Below, piece after piece: positions 8,100 through 16,465 of a stretch of DNA of 64,000 nt. This DNA is from Mesobacillus subterraneus (GTDB taxonomy: Bacteria > Bacillota > Bacilli > Bacillales > Cytobacillaceae). A program made the translations under genes and the position numbers. The first letter of the stretch is position 1. The number at the start of each line of letters is the position of its first letter. The notes under the pieces are model-generated. The model made no database searches. It was not told the DNA's origin and worked only from the letters and a program-made list of their open reading frames with translations. Where the stretch lies: contig NZ_JAMBOF010000014.1 in assembly GCF_023715485.1 (NCBI RefSeq), positions 38,047 through 102,046 of the forward strand, read 5' to 3'.

Positions 8100-9609
8100 C
8101 CTGACTTCTACACTATTAGAAAGAAAAGATGAGCTTTTAAGTGCCCTTCTGGAGCATATCCAAATTTCTTTTATTGCCTTGTTCTTTGCCGTCCTTATCG
8201 CAATTCCCCTGGGAATTTACCTGACAAGAAAGAAGCAGATCTCAGAAGGAGTCATTGGAATTACTGCTGTTCTGCAAACGATACCGTCGCTGGCACTGCT
8301 TGGTTTATTAATACCTCTATTCGGGATTGGCAAAGTCCCAGCAATCATTGCCCTTGTGGTCTATGCGCTGCTGCCGATTTTGAGAAATACATATACAGGA
8401 ATCAATGAAGTCGATCCATCGTTAATCGAAGCAGCCCGTGCTATGGGTATGAACAGTAAGCGTCGTCTACTGAAAGTTGAACTTCCTCTGGCTATGCCGG
8501 TCATTATGGCTGGAATCCGTACGGCGATGGTCTTGATCATCGGAACAGCTACGATTGCCGCTCTAATTGGAGCTGGAGGATTGGGGGATCTTATCCTCCT
8601 CGGGATTGACAGGAATAATACTGCTTTAATCGTTCTTGGTGCGATACCCGCGGCATTGCTTGCCATCTTATTTGACCTTGTGCTTAGAAGATTCGAACGT
8701 GTTTCCTTTAAGAAATCTCTTTTCACGATTGGCACGATTTCTATGGCAGTACTTCTAATGATGCTCATTCCGTTCTTAGGAGGAAAAAATGAAGAAGAGA
8801 TTGTCATTGCCGGAAAACTCGGATCCGAGCCTGAAATATTAATCAATATGTATAAACTCTTAATTGAAGAAGAAACAGATCATACTGTTCAGTTAAAGCC
8901 TGGGCTGGGGAAGACCTCTTTTGTTTTTACTGCATTGGAAAACGGCAATATTGATATATATCCTGAATTTACTGGCACGGCAATATCGGAATTTTTAAAA
9001 CAAACTGCAGGCAGCACAAACCAGGAAGAAGTATACCAACAGGCAAAAGAAGGGATGAGAAAAGAGTTTGCTATGGAAATGCTTCAGCCAATGGACTATA
9101 ACAACACCTATGCCTTAGCTGTTCCTGAACAGCTGGCTAAAGAAAATAACCTTAAATCCATTTCTGACTTGAAATCCATTGAATCTAAGTTAAAAGCGGG
9201 GTTCACGCTTGAATTTTCCGATCGGGAGGATGGTTACAAGGGAATCCAAAAGCTCTATGGTTTAAATCTTCCAAGCTTAATTACAATGGAGCCGAAACTA
9301 AGGTATGGTGCAATGAAAAATGGTGAAATAAACCTTGTGGATGCATATTCAACTGACAGTGAGCTGCAGCGATATAATTTAGTCGTACTGGAAGATGATA
9401 AAAATTTATTCCCGCCTTATCAGGGAGCTCCTCTTCTTAGAGCAGAAACAGCAGAAAGATATCCAGAAATTGTAGAGGCCCTCAACAAACTGGCGGGTAA
9501 AATCAACGATGACGAAATGCGGAAGATGAATTACCAGGTGAATGTTGAAGGGAAATCTGCTGAGGAAACAGCAAGGGAGTATTTAATCAAAGCGGGATTA
9601 TTAGAATAA
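8092..9609 (+). CDS. Fused permease and substrate-binding protein of an OpuC/ProWX-type ABC importer
   Basis: 505 residues combining two roles. Residues about 20-215 are a permease domain with the EAA-like loop EAARAMGMNSKRRLLKVELP; residues about 240-505 are an OpuAC/ProX-type binding domain (IVIAGKLGSEPEILINMYKL, YPEFTGTAI) tethered through an extra transmembrane helix near 215-235. In B. subtilis OpuB/OpuC these are separate genes; fusions occur in other Firmicutes. The ATG overlaps the ATPase stop by 8 bp. Likely osmolyte import. Confidence 0.9.
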   Translation: MNSLTSTLLERKDELLSALLEHIQISFIALFFAVLIAIPLGIYLTRKKQISEGVIGITAVLQTIPSLALLGLLIPLFGIGKVPAIIALVVYALLPILRNTYTGINEVDPSLIEAARAMGMNSKRRLLKVELPLAMPVIMAGIRTAMVLIIGTATIAALIGAGGLGDLILLGIDRNNTALIVLGAIPAALLAILFDLVLRRFERVSFKKSLFTIGTISMAVLLMMLIPFLGGKNEEEIVIAGKLGSEPEILINMYKLLIEEETDHTVQLKPGLGKTSFVFTALENGNIDIYPEFTGTAISEFLKQTAGSTNQEEVYQQAKEGMRKEFAMEMLQPMDYNNTYALAVPEQLAKENNLKSISDLKSIESKLKAGFTLEFSDREDGYKGIQKLYGLNLPSLITMEPKLRYGAMKNGEINLVDAYSTDSELQRYNLVVLEDDKNLFPPYQGAPLLRAETAERYPEIVEALNKLAGKINDDEMRKMNYQVNVEGKSAEETAREYLIKAGLLE

Positions 9610-9731
9610 CACAATCAAGAACATCACAGAATGAATCTGAAAAAACGACACAAACTAAAATCATGGGTGTCGATAGTGAAAATACTAGTACACCCTTGGT
9701 TAATAACTGAAATAACATAAGGGGTGATAAA

Positions 9732-9854
9732 GTGGCTAAAAATAAATCTAAGAAAAATACGGCTCTTCCAAAAGCAGATGTCGAATTTGCGGAAGAAAGA
9801 GGAAAGGGATTTGAAAAGGTAGCTTTAAAAGCCCAAAGAAACCAAAATAAATAA
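9732..9854 (+). CDS. Small basic protein (40 aa)
   Basis: GTG 9732 preceded by AAGGGGTGA (9719-9727); TAA ends at 9854. Begins VAKNKSKKNTALPKADVEFA and ends EERGKGFEKVALKAQRNQNK. Soluble, Lys-rich, of the kind found as unnamed spore or stress peptides in Bacillaceae. It sits alone between the ABC importer and the terminator at 9894. Confidence 0.55.
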   Translation: MAKNKSKKNTALPKADVEFAEERGKGFEKVALKAQRNQNK

Positions 9855-9893
9855 TTTAGCGATGAATGAATAAAAGATAGAATACAGCAAAAG

Positions 9894-9930
9894 AAAAAAG
9901 AACTGCAGAGAAAATTCTACAGTTCTTTTT
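9894..9930. terminator. Bidirectional terminator between the 40-aa ORF and brnQ
   Basis: AAAAAGAACTGCAGA pairs with TCTACAGTTCTTTTT (one mismatch). A-runs and T-runs flank both sides. It overlaps the last codons of brnQ. Confidence 0.8.
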
Positions 9931-11281
9931 GGTTTGTCCTAGCTGGTAATTTAACTTTTGGCAAAATAAAGCCTATGACCGCTCCGATGAAGGCGGGAAG
10001 GATCCAGCCAAGGCCGATTTCGTATAGAGGAAGGATATCCATGTATATGGATTTTACCCAATCCAATATAGAAACACCCATGGATGGAACGTTAGCCACT
10101 AATGTGCTATATCCATCGAAAAAACTCACAAAGAATGTCATCGCCATGGAGGCAGCGTAAACGCTATGTTTATTGCCGAACAGTGGCGATAATAACGTCA
10201 AGAGGATAAGAATGATTGCTAAAGGATACAGGAACATTAGAACGGGTATGGCGAATTGAATGATATTGTTTAAACCGAAGTTTGCAATTGTAAAGGAAAC
10301 GATGCATAGAATCAGCACAAAACTTCGATAGGTAACCTTAGGAAATAGGTTATGGAAAAATTCGCTGCATGCTGTGATGAGGCCAATGCTTGTTTTTAAA
10401 CAGGCCAGGACTATGATGATTGCCAGCAAGATAGCACCGAAAGATCCAAAATAGTGCTGAGCGACTGCAGCAAAAATCTGGCCGCCATTCTCGTAAGTTC
10501 CTATTGTTAATACACTTGATGCCCCCATATACGTAATAAGTCCGTAAAGCAGCATCATTAATGTCATGGCGAAAATACCTGATTTCCATGTTGCTTTGGC
10601 AATATCCTTTGTATTGGTGATGCCTAATCCCTTAATGGCATTGATCACAACAATCCCAAAAGCGAGCGAAGCAAGGGCATCCATTGTATTATAGCCTTCT
10701 TTGAATCCTGTAATAAAGGCCAAATTGGCATAAGCTGCGTTCGGTTCCCCGAAATTCCCCATCGGTTTAATGATTGAGATTCCAATTAACACTGATAAAA
10801 AAAAGAGAAAGGCCGGTGTTAAATATTTTCCAATGTAGTCCATGACTTTTGCCGGATGAAGTGAGAAAAAGTAAACGATGGCAAAGAAGGCGAAACTGAA
10901 GAACCCGAGCCATATGCCAGCCTGTCCTGGATTTATATAGGGCTCAAACCCAACAACAAAAGGCACAGTAGCGGTGCGCGGTATCGCAAAAAACGGCCCA
11001 ATCGTTAAGTATAGAACCGCTGAAAAGGCAACACCAAATATAGGGTGTACTCTGCTGGCCAGATCTCGCAGTCCAGTGCTTCCTGAAAGACCAATCGCCA
11101 AAATACCCAAAAACGGCAGGCCAATCGCTGTTACCAAAAAGCCAATTAAAGCAGGCCAGAAATTTGTTCCTGCAAGCTGTCCTAATTGGATAGGGAAGAT
11201 CAAATTCCCCGCCCCAAAGTACATTCCGAATAGCATGGTTCCAATAAGTCCATAGGTTGAAAACGGTATTTTTTGCTGCAT
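9917..11281 (-). CDS. brnQ: Branched-chain amino acid transport system II carrier protein
   Basis: A 454-residue, 12-helix Na+- or H+-coupled importer of Leu/Ile/Val (LIVCS family). The N-terminal signature FGMYFGAGNLIFPIQLGQ is diagnostic, and hydrophobic segments run throughout. The start ATG at 11281 has GAGGAGAG 8-15 bases upstream on the minus strand. The upstream region contains a loose match to a CodY-like site (AATTTT/AAAGAATT, near 11349-11366), too weak to claim. Monocistronic. Confidence 0.93.
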   Translation of the reverse strand: MQQKIPFSTYGLIGTMLFGMYFGAGNLIFPIQLGQLAGTNFWPALIGFLVTAIGLPFLGILAIGLSGSTGLRDLASRVHPIFGVAFSAVLYLTIGPFFAIPRTATVPFVVGFEPYINPGQAGIWLGFFSFAFFAIVYFFSLHPAKVMDYIGKYLTPAFLFFLSVLIGISIIKPMGNFGEPNAAYANLAFITGFKEGYNTMDALASLAFGIVVINAIKGLGITNTKDIAKATWKSGIFAMTLMMLLYGLITYMGASSVLTIGTYENGGQIFAAVAQHYFGSFGAILLAIIIVLACLKTSIGLITACSEFFHNLFPKVTYRSFVLILCIVSFTIANFGLNNIIQFAIPVLMFLYPLAIILILLTLLSPLFGNKHSVYAASMAMTFFVSFFDGYSTLVANVPSMGVSILDWVKSIYMDILPLYEIGLGWILPAFIGAVIGFILPKVKLPARTNQKEL

Positions 11282-11553
11282 GTGATCTGCTCTCCTCTTC
11301 TTGATGTAGGTAATTATGGTCTTAATCTGTTCTTCTTAAGTTGGGAGGAATTTTTTAAAGAATTCTAAAAGAATAGAAGGAAAGAGGGGCCTTATCCTAA
11401 ACACCTCGTAAGACAGGACATAATAAAAGGATTGCTCAGTCTATCACAAAAGAATTGTTAGTTCTACCCTTGCAACTCTCAAGAAGAATAATACTCAATA
11501 CTATATATACTTGCTCTTCACAAGTCAATTAAGTTTTTAGTATTTTTAGAATA
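11282..11553. other. Intergenic region upstream of brnQ
   Basis: AT-rich leader of brnQ on the minus strand. No tRNA, convincing T-box or ORF with a ribosome site is seen. Confidence 0.5.
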
Positions 11554-11826
11554 GTGGAGAAGCTGGAGAAACAGCTGCTTCCGAAAATGGAACAGTTTGC
11601 AACGAGCTCACCTGATTTCCGGTTTGGGGATGAAACGGAATGACCGAGCACATTAAGAAGAGATATAAGCAATTTTGGTGTTAGGGTGGATGGTGCTATC
11701 ACCTGGCCGATATTGTCGGCATTCGTTGAGTCAAAGCCTTTCCTATCGTCAGTCGTTTTGGGGATTTTTCTCAGGAAGGAAAAATGGGAAATTCGGATGC
11801 AGGGAGAGGAAAAACCATTCGATTAA
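11554..11826 (+). pseudogene. Possible decayed ORF with one in-frame stop
   Basis: From GTG 11554 a frame runs 90 codons to TAA 11824 and is broken only by TGA at 11641. The parts read VEKLEKQLLPKMEQFATSSP... and, after the stop, ...DGAITWPILSAFVESKPFLS. No family recognised and no clear ribosome site. It lies directly next to the island boundary, where broken core genes are expected. Weak evidence. Confidence 0.25.
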
Positions 11827-11866
11827 AATTTTATTAAAACAGAAGAGTGGCAGCACAGATAATAAA

Positions 11867-11895
11867 GAAAACCCTTGCAATCGCAAGGGTTTTCG
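11867..11895 (+). terminator. Hairpin terminator next to the left att copy
   Basis: AAAACCCTTGC / GCAAGGGTTTT stem. The same hairpin, slightly diverged, lies at 34660-34687 beside the other good att copy. Confidence 0.7.
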
Positions 11896-12110
11896 GTAAG
11901 TGGAGAATAGGGGGCTCGAACCCCTGACCTCAACGCTGCCAGAGGAAACCCACTAGTTAAACTGAGTTAAATAAGTTAAATTAAAAACAATTAAGTCTTG
12001 ATTTATAAGGGTTTGTGGACTGGTGGTAAACAATCTAAGTCAATTTAGTTCAATTAAATAAAATAAGTCTGTGCACTGTTTCGTGCACTATTTTAAGAGC
12101 ATGTGGTCAA
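11867..12110. repeat. Left island boundary: long imperfect direct repeat including a tRNA-Ala 3' half
   Basis: Contains 11900-11942, identical to the 3' half (acceptor end to anticodon loop) of the intact tRNA-Ala at 60755-60827; identity breaks at the anticodon loop. The hairpin to its left and about 165 bp to its right, including tandem GTGCAC boxes near 12071-12089 and AGCATGTGGTCA, recur diverged at 34660-34925. This is the expected structure of an att site of a tyrosine-recombinase element using tRNA-Ala, with arm-type sites. Confidence 0.8.
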
Positions 12111-12333
12111 AAAATGGTCAGTTAAGATAACTCTAAACCAGCTGTTATAGTAATCTTAGTATAATTATAGGAATTATTTGACTAAATATTTTAACAAAAG
12201 ATATGAGAAAAAATCTAAAATGCTGGGGATTTTTTAAGGTATTATGGGATTTTATGTTAATATGGTAAATGGTTTATTTGTTATTGAAATCCATAATTTT
12301 AAAAAATATAGAAATAATTAGAGGGGGATGTAC

Positions 12334-12927
12334 TTGGAAAATAAGCTTCTCGCTATACTTAAAGTAATTCCCGAAATGGAGCAAGGTCAAAGGTTTATTC
12401 TCGGAATAGATGGTCTAAGTCGTTCAGGAAAAACAACACTTGTAAAAAAAGTTGAAGATTATCTTCGTGAAAAAAACGTTTCTGTCTGTATCTTTCATTT
12501 AGACGATTATATAGTTGAGCGAAAAAGGCGATACAACACTACTTATGATGAGTGGTATGAGTATTATTATTTGCAATGGGATGTTGAGTGGTTAAAAGAT
12601 AATTTATTTAAAGAACTAAAAGTAGCTAAGGAACTGCACCTACTACAGTATGATTGTAATTCCGACACACAACAATTACAGGTAGTGGAAATGCCTGATA
12701 CTTGTCTAATAATAATTGAAGGAGTATTTTTGCAACGAAGTGAGTGGAGAGTATTTTTCGATTATTTAATTTACTTGGATAGTGCAAGAGATAGAAGATT
12801 AAAACGTGAAAGTGCTGTAACACAAAAAAATATTAGTAAATTTAAAATGAGATACTGGAAAGCGGAAGATTATTATATTGAAACAGTCTCACCCATTGAA
12901 CAAGCAAATTTAGTTATCTTGAATTAA
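12334..12927 (+). CDS. P-loop kinase, uridine-kinase-like (197 aa)
   Basis: Walker A ILGIDGLSRSGKTTL near the N-terminus, then FHLDDYIVERKRRY (the DD/H motif after strand 2 of uridine-kinase-like enzymes) and LIIIEGVFLQRSEWRVFFDY (Walker B-like). Likely an ATP-dependent kinase of a small hydroxylated molecule; substrate unknown. TTG 12334 is chosen as start because GAGGGGG (12321-12327) abuts the ATG at 12328 but is well spaced to the TTG. It is a distant paralogue of the kinase at 17738 in the putative biosynthetic operon, with the same motif order and the same EGVFLxR block, so it may act in the same pathway, for example as a protective kinase. Confidence 0.75.
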   Translation: MENKLLAILKVIPEMEQGQRFILGIDGLSRSGKTTLVKKVEDYLREKNVSVCIFHLDDYIVERKRRYNTTYDEWYEYYYLQWDVEWLKDNLFKELKVAKELHLLQYDCNSDTQQLQVVEMPDTCLIIIEGVFLQRSEWRVFFDYLIYLDSARDRRLKRESAVTQKNISKFKMRYWKAEDYYIETVSPIEQANLVILN

Positions 12928-13300
12928 TTTATTGAAGTCTAATACTTACCTATCGATAGTGTTAGGTTAAGCAACAAACCATAAAAATAGAAACAAGCAG
13001 AAGATTCGCTGCCTCCACGTAATACTGTAGACAAACTCGAGGGAAATCGAGTTTGTCTGCAGTATTTGTGGTTGGCCTCAGAAGTTATTTTAGGGGCACA
13101 CTAGTAGAAATTTAAAAACCGAATCTTACTTTTGAGAGTAAAAGTAACAAATTTTAAGAAGGATTCTTCCTAAAAAACTAATATTCTTCTACCTTCAAGA
13201 TTAATATGCTGTGGTCATTCTATTATTGTGCAGAAAAATATAAATAAGTCTTAATCGCTTCCATTTAAAAGGGTATTATATAAATTAATAGTAGTAGTTA
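12928..13300. other. Intergenic region between kinase and propeptide gene
   Basis: No ORF with a ribosome site seen. Holds the large inverted repeat at 13010-13075 and AT-rich sequence. Confidence 0.6.
13010..13075. repeat. Large imperfect inverted repeat (about 26-bp arms)
   Basis: Left arm starts CCACGTAATACTGTAGACAA and right arm ends CTGCAGTATTTGTGG around a GGGAAA loop; only about three mismatches. No T-run follows, so it is an odd terminator; it could be a terminator left by an insertion sequence or a MITE-like remnant. Confidence 0.6.
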
Positions 13301-13429
13301 TTAATGCTCAAAAGGTAAATCATATTCTATTTGATAATCTGAACAAACCTCATATTGTTCAGTTTGTGCACCAAAAGATAGAACACCTAATAAAAGAATA
13401 CCCATAAATAGTTTTGTGATTTTTTTCAT
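13301..13429 (-). CDS. PapR-like signalling propeptide (42 aa)
   Basis: Minus-strand ATG at 13429 with GAGGAGGCG 8-16 bases upstream; TAA at 13303-13301. It begins MKKITKLFMGILLLGVLSFG (basic head plus hydrophobic core, an export signal) and ends with the heptapeptide YDLPFEH. Known family: PapR of the B. cereus group is a 48-aa exported propeptide whose C-terminal heptapeptide (ADLPFEF type, with LPFEH-type variants) is re-imported by Opp and activates PlcR. Here the gene is divergent from its presumed receptor, with 163 bp between the starts, whereas B. cereus papR lies downstream of plcR on the same strand. Receptor pairing is inferred from the peptide tail plus adjacency. Confidence 0.8.
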   Translation of the reverse strand: MKKITKLFMGILLLGVLSFGAQTEQYEVCSDYQIEYDLPFEH

Positions 13430-13592
13430 TTTTTTCGCCTCCTCTGTAGGAATATAACATTTTTACTATTTTTATGTGTTTAAATTTTTTTGTCATATTA
13501 GGTCAATTTATCTGTTTTTATACCTATTCTTGTTAAAAATCTGTATATTTTATTCTTTTAGGAATATTTGTAAGGTGGGAGGAGATTTATTA

Positions 13593-14501
13593 ATGCCAGA
13601 GTTTAATTTCAAGAACTTAGGGCAATCGATCTATTCAATTAGAATAACCCTGGGGATTAGTCAAAAAGAATTAGCTGAGGGCATATGTAGTCAATCACAA
13701 ATTAGTAAGATAGAAAATGGGGAGATTAGTCCTTATATACATACACTGATTAAGTTATCAGAAAGACTAGGGGTTAATTCGAATTATTTTATTAATCAAA
13801 TATCCAAGGAACATTATGAGTTTATAGTACAAACCAAAGATGAAATTCGTAAAATGATAAAAGAAAAAGATTATAAAGAAGTAAAGAGATTAATAAATAA
13901 ACTGGAAAAACATCCTTCTTTTCAAAATATTGAAGAGAAACAGTTTATTTATTGGCATAGAGGAATCAGTGATTATTATTTAAATGATGATGCCTCAAAT
14001 GCTATAAAAATACTAAATAATGCACTGAAATTAAAAGAATCAATCCAGGCAACGGCACAAGATATCCAAATTATTAATAGTATCGGGATAATATATGGTG
14101 AAATGGAAGATTGGGAAAATGCAAGAAACTCTTTTTTAAATGCTGCGGATATTTTCAGGAAATCCTTGTATCCCATGGATTATAAAATCCTTGTAAGAAT
14201 CAATTACAATTTAAGTAAGGTCATATTTAAATTGAAAGAAAATGCGAATGCACTGCAGGTAGTTAATAAAGGGTTAAACTTAGCTATCGAAAATGATTCC
14301 AGTTATTTGTTTGGTGAACTACTATATCAAAAAGGATTAATTTTAAATGAACTTGGCAAGATTAATGACAGTATAAGAAATCTTGAACAAGCACGGACAA
14401 TTTTTGATTTATATGGGAAAGACTCATACTTGAAAAAAGTAAATGAAAAAATCAGTTTATTTAATGAATCATTAAATAGCAGTGTCTTCTATAAAAAATA
14501 A
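13593..14501 (+). CDS. PlcR-like quorum-sensing transcriptional regulator (HTH + TPR, RRNPP family)
   Basis: 302 residues: an XRE-type helix-turn-helix at about 8-62 (ITLGISQKELAEGICSQSQI then SKIENGEISP) and TPR-like helical repeats from about 75 to the end (motifs such as GIIYGEMEDWENARNSFLNA). Length (PlcR is 285 aa) and layout fit PlcR/NprR. ATG 13593 follows GGGAGGAG (13577-13584); the frame stays open upstream to 13476 but that extension is hydrophobic and lacks a ribosome site. A PapR-like propeptide gene is divergent upstream, and the eight-gene operon starting at 15176 follows. It probably binds the re-imported peptide and activates transcription. I found no canonical PlcR box (TATGNAN4TNCATA) in the adjacent promoters, so targets are unproven. 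Confidence 0.85.
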   Translation: MPEFNFKNLGQSIYSIRITLGISQKELAEGICSQSQISKIENGEISPYIHTLIKLSERLGVNSNYFINQISKEHYEFIVQTKDEIRKMIKEKDYKEVKRLINKLEKHPSFQNIEEKQFIYWHRGISDYYLNDDASNAIKILNNALKLKESIQATAQDIQIINSIGIIYGEMEDWENARNSFLNAADIFRKSLYPMDYKILVRINYNLSKVIFKLKENANALQVVNKGLNLAIENDSSYLFGELLYQKGLILNELGKINDSIRNLEQARTIFDLYGKDSYLKKVNEKISLFNESLNSSVFYKK

Positions 14502-14547
14502 ATTCTCAAAATCAAAATAATTTAAATCATGAATAACAAAGTTTAGG

Positions 14548-14578
14548 AAACCATCCAGAATTCTTGGGTGGTTTTTTT
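14548..14578 (+). terminator. Terminator of the PlcR-like regulator gene
   Basis: AACCATCCA / TGGGTGGTT stem followed by seven T, 47 bp after the stop. Confidence 0.85.
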
Positions 14579-15175
14579 ATTTGGCGTATCCTGTTGAGTC
14601 CTTAATTGCAGTTGGTAAGTCCTACCTGAATAGTTCCATGATGCTCAGCAGCTTATAGGCGTTAGTGGAGAAATCTGTAACTCCCTTTGAGGAGTGAGAG
14701 CGAGCTTGTCGAGGCTTGGGATATTGATGAAGAATGGAAGTGAGGAAGCTTCATCTTTCAACTCTTTTTCTAGAAACCTACAACTTGAAAAGTGGAAGAT
14801 TTCTTCGAACAATACGGGTATACAATAGTTTCTTCGATCACTTCAAAACTAGCAACAGAAAAGCGTATGATTATCGCATTTAAGGTATCTGGAGATTTGT
14901 TAATTTTATGGCGTAATTGAAAAAGTATTTAGCGAAATATTACTAAAAGAATATTTTTTTATAAAAAAGCTATAAAAAAGCTAGAAAATATCTTTATTTT
15001 AATGAATATGAACAATTAAACCCATTAGAATAAGTTGGTGAATCCTGCCGAATCCCATATATTGTTGTTGTTGTCAGAAAATAAAAAAATATTGATGGGT
15101 AGCTCTTATAGATACGGCTCTCCCATATAAAGTATTTATTTGAAGTGACAAACAATATATTTCGAGGTGAATAAT
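14579..15175 (+). other. Long upstream region of the biosynthetic operon
   Basis: About 600 bp without a credible gene. Short broken coding-like stretches occur (for example near 14610-14700) but carry several stops. The last 200 bp are very AT-rich and should hold the operon promoter; no confident -35/-10 pair or PlcR box was found. Confidence 0.5.
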
Positions 15176-16465
15176 TTGGCGGAAAATACAATTCTATCAC
15201 TAGAATCCAGCGATCCTAGTGCAGTTTACTATCCGGTATCAGATGTGAAAATGGTAAGAGGAGAAGGGATCTATTTATTCGACGCAGATGGACGTAAATA
15301 TATCGACTGCGCTTCTGCGACTTTTAATTTAAGTTTAGGTTATAGTCACCCGAAAGTGATTAATGCAATTAAGGAACAAGCTGACCAATTGATTCATGTT
15401 ACTTCATCCTTTCAAACGGATGCTATTAATAAACTTTCTAAACGTTTGGTTGAATTATCGCCTGAAAGAATAACCAAGGCACATTTAAAGGTCTCGGGCG
15501 GGTCTGTAGCAAATGAAGGTGCTATCAAGATGGCACAAAGAGCTACTGGTAAAAGAGATATCATTTCCTTATTCCGCAGCCACCTGGGACAAACTATGAT
15601 GACCGCGAACCTTTCTGGAAATGCATTCCGCAGAGCGAACTCTGCATTAGCGATTCCCGGTGGCCTTCAGGTTCCAGATCCTTATTGTTACAGATGCTTT
15701 TATGGACAAGACCCTTCATCATGTAACTTCATGTGTGTTCAAAGGTTAGATGATTTTCTCGAATATGCTAGCAGTGGAAATGTTGCTGCAATTATGGTTG
15801 AACCGATTTCAGGTAATGGTGGAAATATTGTGCCGCCAGCCGGTTATTTTCAAAGACTGCGTGAATTTTGTGATAGGAACAATATCAAACTTATTTTGGA
15901 CGAAATCCAAACGGGAATTGGCCGTACTGGGTATATGTTTGCTGCTGAATATTTTGATGTGGAACCGGATGCTATAACAGTAGCAAAAGGCCTTGGAGGT
16001 TCCGGTGCCCAAGTTGCAGGTATCCTGGCTAGTGATGAACTTGGTGGTCTGCCGTCCCATGAACATTCTTTCACTTACGGAGCCAACGTACTTTCGGCTG
16101 TAGCGGCTTTGACTACTCTGGATGTTATTTCTGATCCATTATTCTTGGAAAATGTCCGAGCAACTGGTTCTTATATCCTATTTAGATTAGAAGAAATGAA
16201 AAAGAAATATTCCATTATCGGGGATGTTCGTGGAGTAGGTCTGATGATTGGTATAGAAATCAACGATGCTGATGGGAAGCCTGATTCAAAGCTGACAAAC
16301 TGGCTGGCAGATAAGGCAATGGAATATGGACTGGTCATTCGTACTTCAAGATATGGTTTTGGAAATGTTCTTAAGATCCGTCCACCATTAATTCTAACCA
16401 TGGAAGAAGCTGAGATGATTTGTGAAGGATTTGAATCACTTATTCGAGAAGTGTCTAAAGTATGA
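15176..16465 (+). CDS. Class III (PLP-dependent) aminotransferase, first gene of putative biosynthetic operon
   Basis: 429 residues, fold type I, cytoplasmic. Seen: the class III opening GEGIYLFDADGRKYIDCASA, cofactor Asp in LILDEIQTGIGRTG (about residue 242) and the Schiff-base Lys in TVAKGLGG (about residue 271). Four cysteines lie in a mid-protein insert (CYRC ... C...C, about 171-187), a pattern of some omega-amino-acid aminotransferases. TTG 15176 is preferred (CGAGGTG 7 bases upstream); GTG 15167 lies inside that ribosome site. It overlaps the next gene by 4 bp. Probably makes or consumes an amine or amino-acid building block; substrate unknown. Confidence 0.88.
   Translation: MAENTILSLESSDPSAVYYPVSDVKMVRGEGIYLFDADGRKYIDCASATFNLSLGYSHPKVINAIKEQADQLIHVTSSFQTDAINKLSKRLVELSPERITKAHLKVSGGSVANEGAIKMAQRATGKRDIISLFRSHLGQTMMTANLSGNAFRRANSALAIPGGLQVPDPYCYRCFYGQDPSSCNFMCVQRLDDFLEYASSGNVAAIMVEPISGNGGNIVPPAGYFQRLREFCDRNNIKLILDEIQTGIGRTGYMFAAEYFDVEPDAITVAKGLGGSGAQVAGILASDELGGLPSHEHSFTYGANVLSAVAALTTLDVISDPLFLENVRATGSYILFRLEEMKKKYSIIGDVRGVGLMIGIEINDADGKPDSKLTNWLADKAMEYGLVIRTSRYGFGNVLKIRPPLILTMEEAEMICEGFESLIREVSKV

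Noticed and set aside
8361..8846. 161-aa minus-strand frame inside the ABC permease gene
   Set aside because: Antisense shadow of a clear coding gene; no domain, no ribosome site.
11282..11560. Possible T-box leader of brnQ (minus-strand sequence AGGGTAGAAC resembles part of AGGGTGGNACCGCG)
   Set aside because: No CCGCG follows, no specifier stem or terminator/antiterminator pair can be drawn. CodY-like site near 11349 has about four mismatches.
14579..15000. Transposase-like remnant upstream of the operon
   Set aside because: Short open pieces in several frames but no recognisable transposase motif or terminal repeats.
12100..15175. Search for a PlcR box (TATGNAN4TNCATA) near the PlcR-like regulator and operon
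   Set aside because: No site with acceptable match in the intergenic regions; TATG...CATA at 13470-13495 has the wrong spacing.
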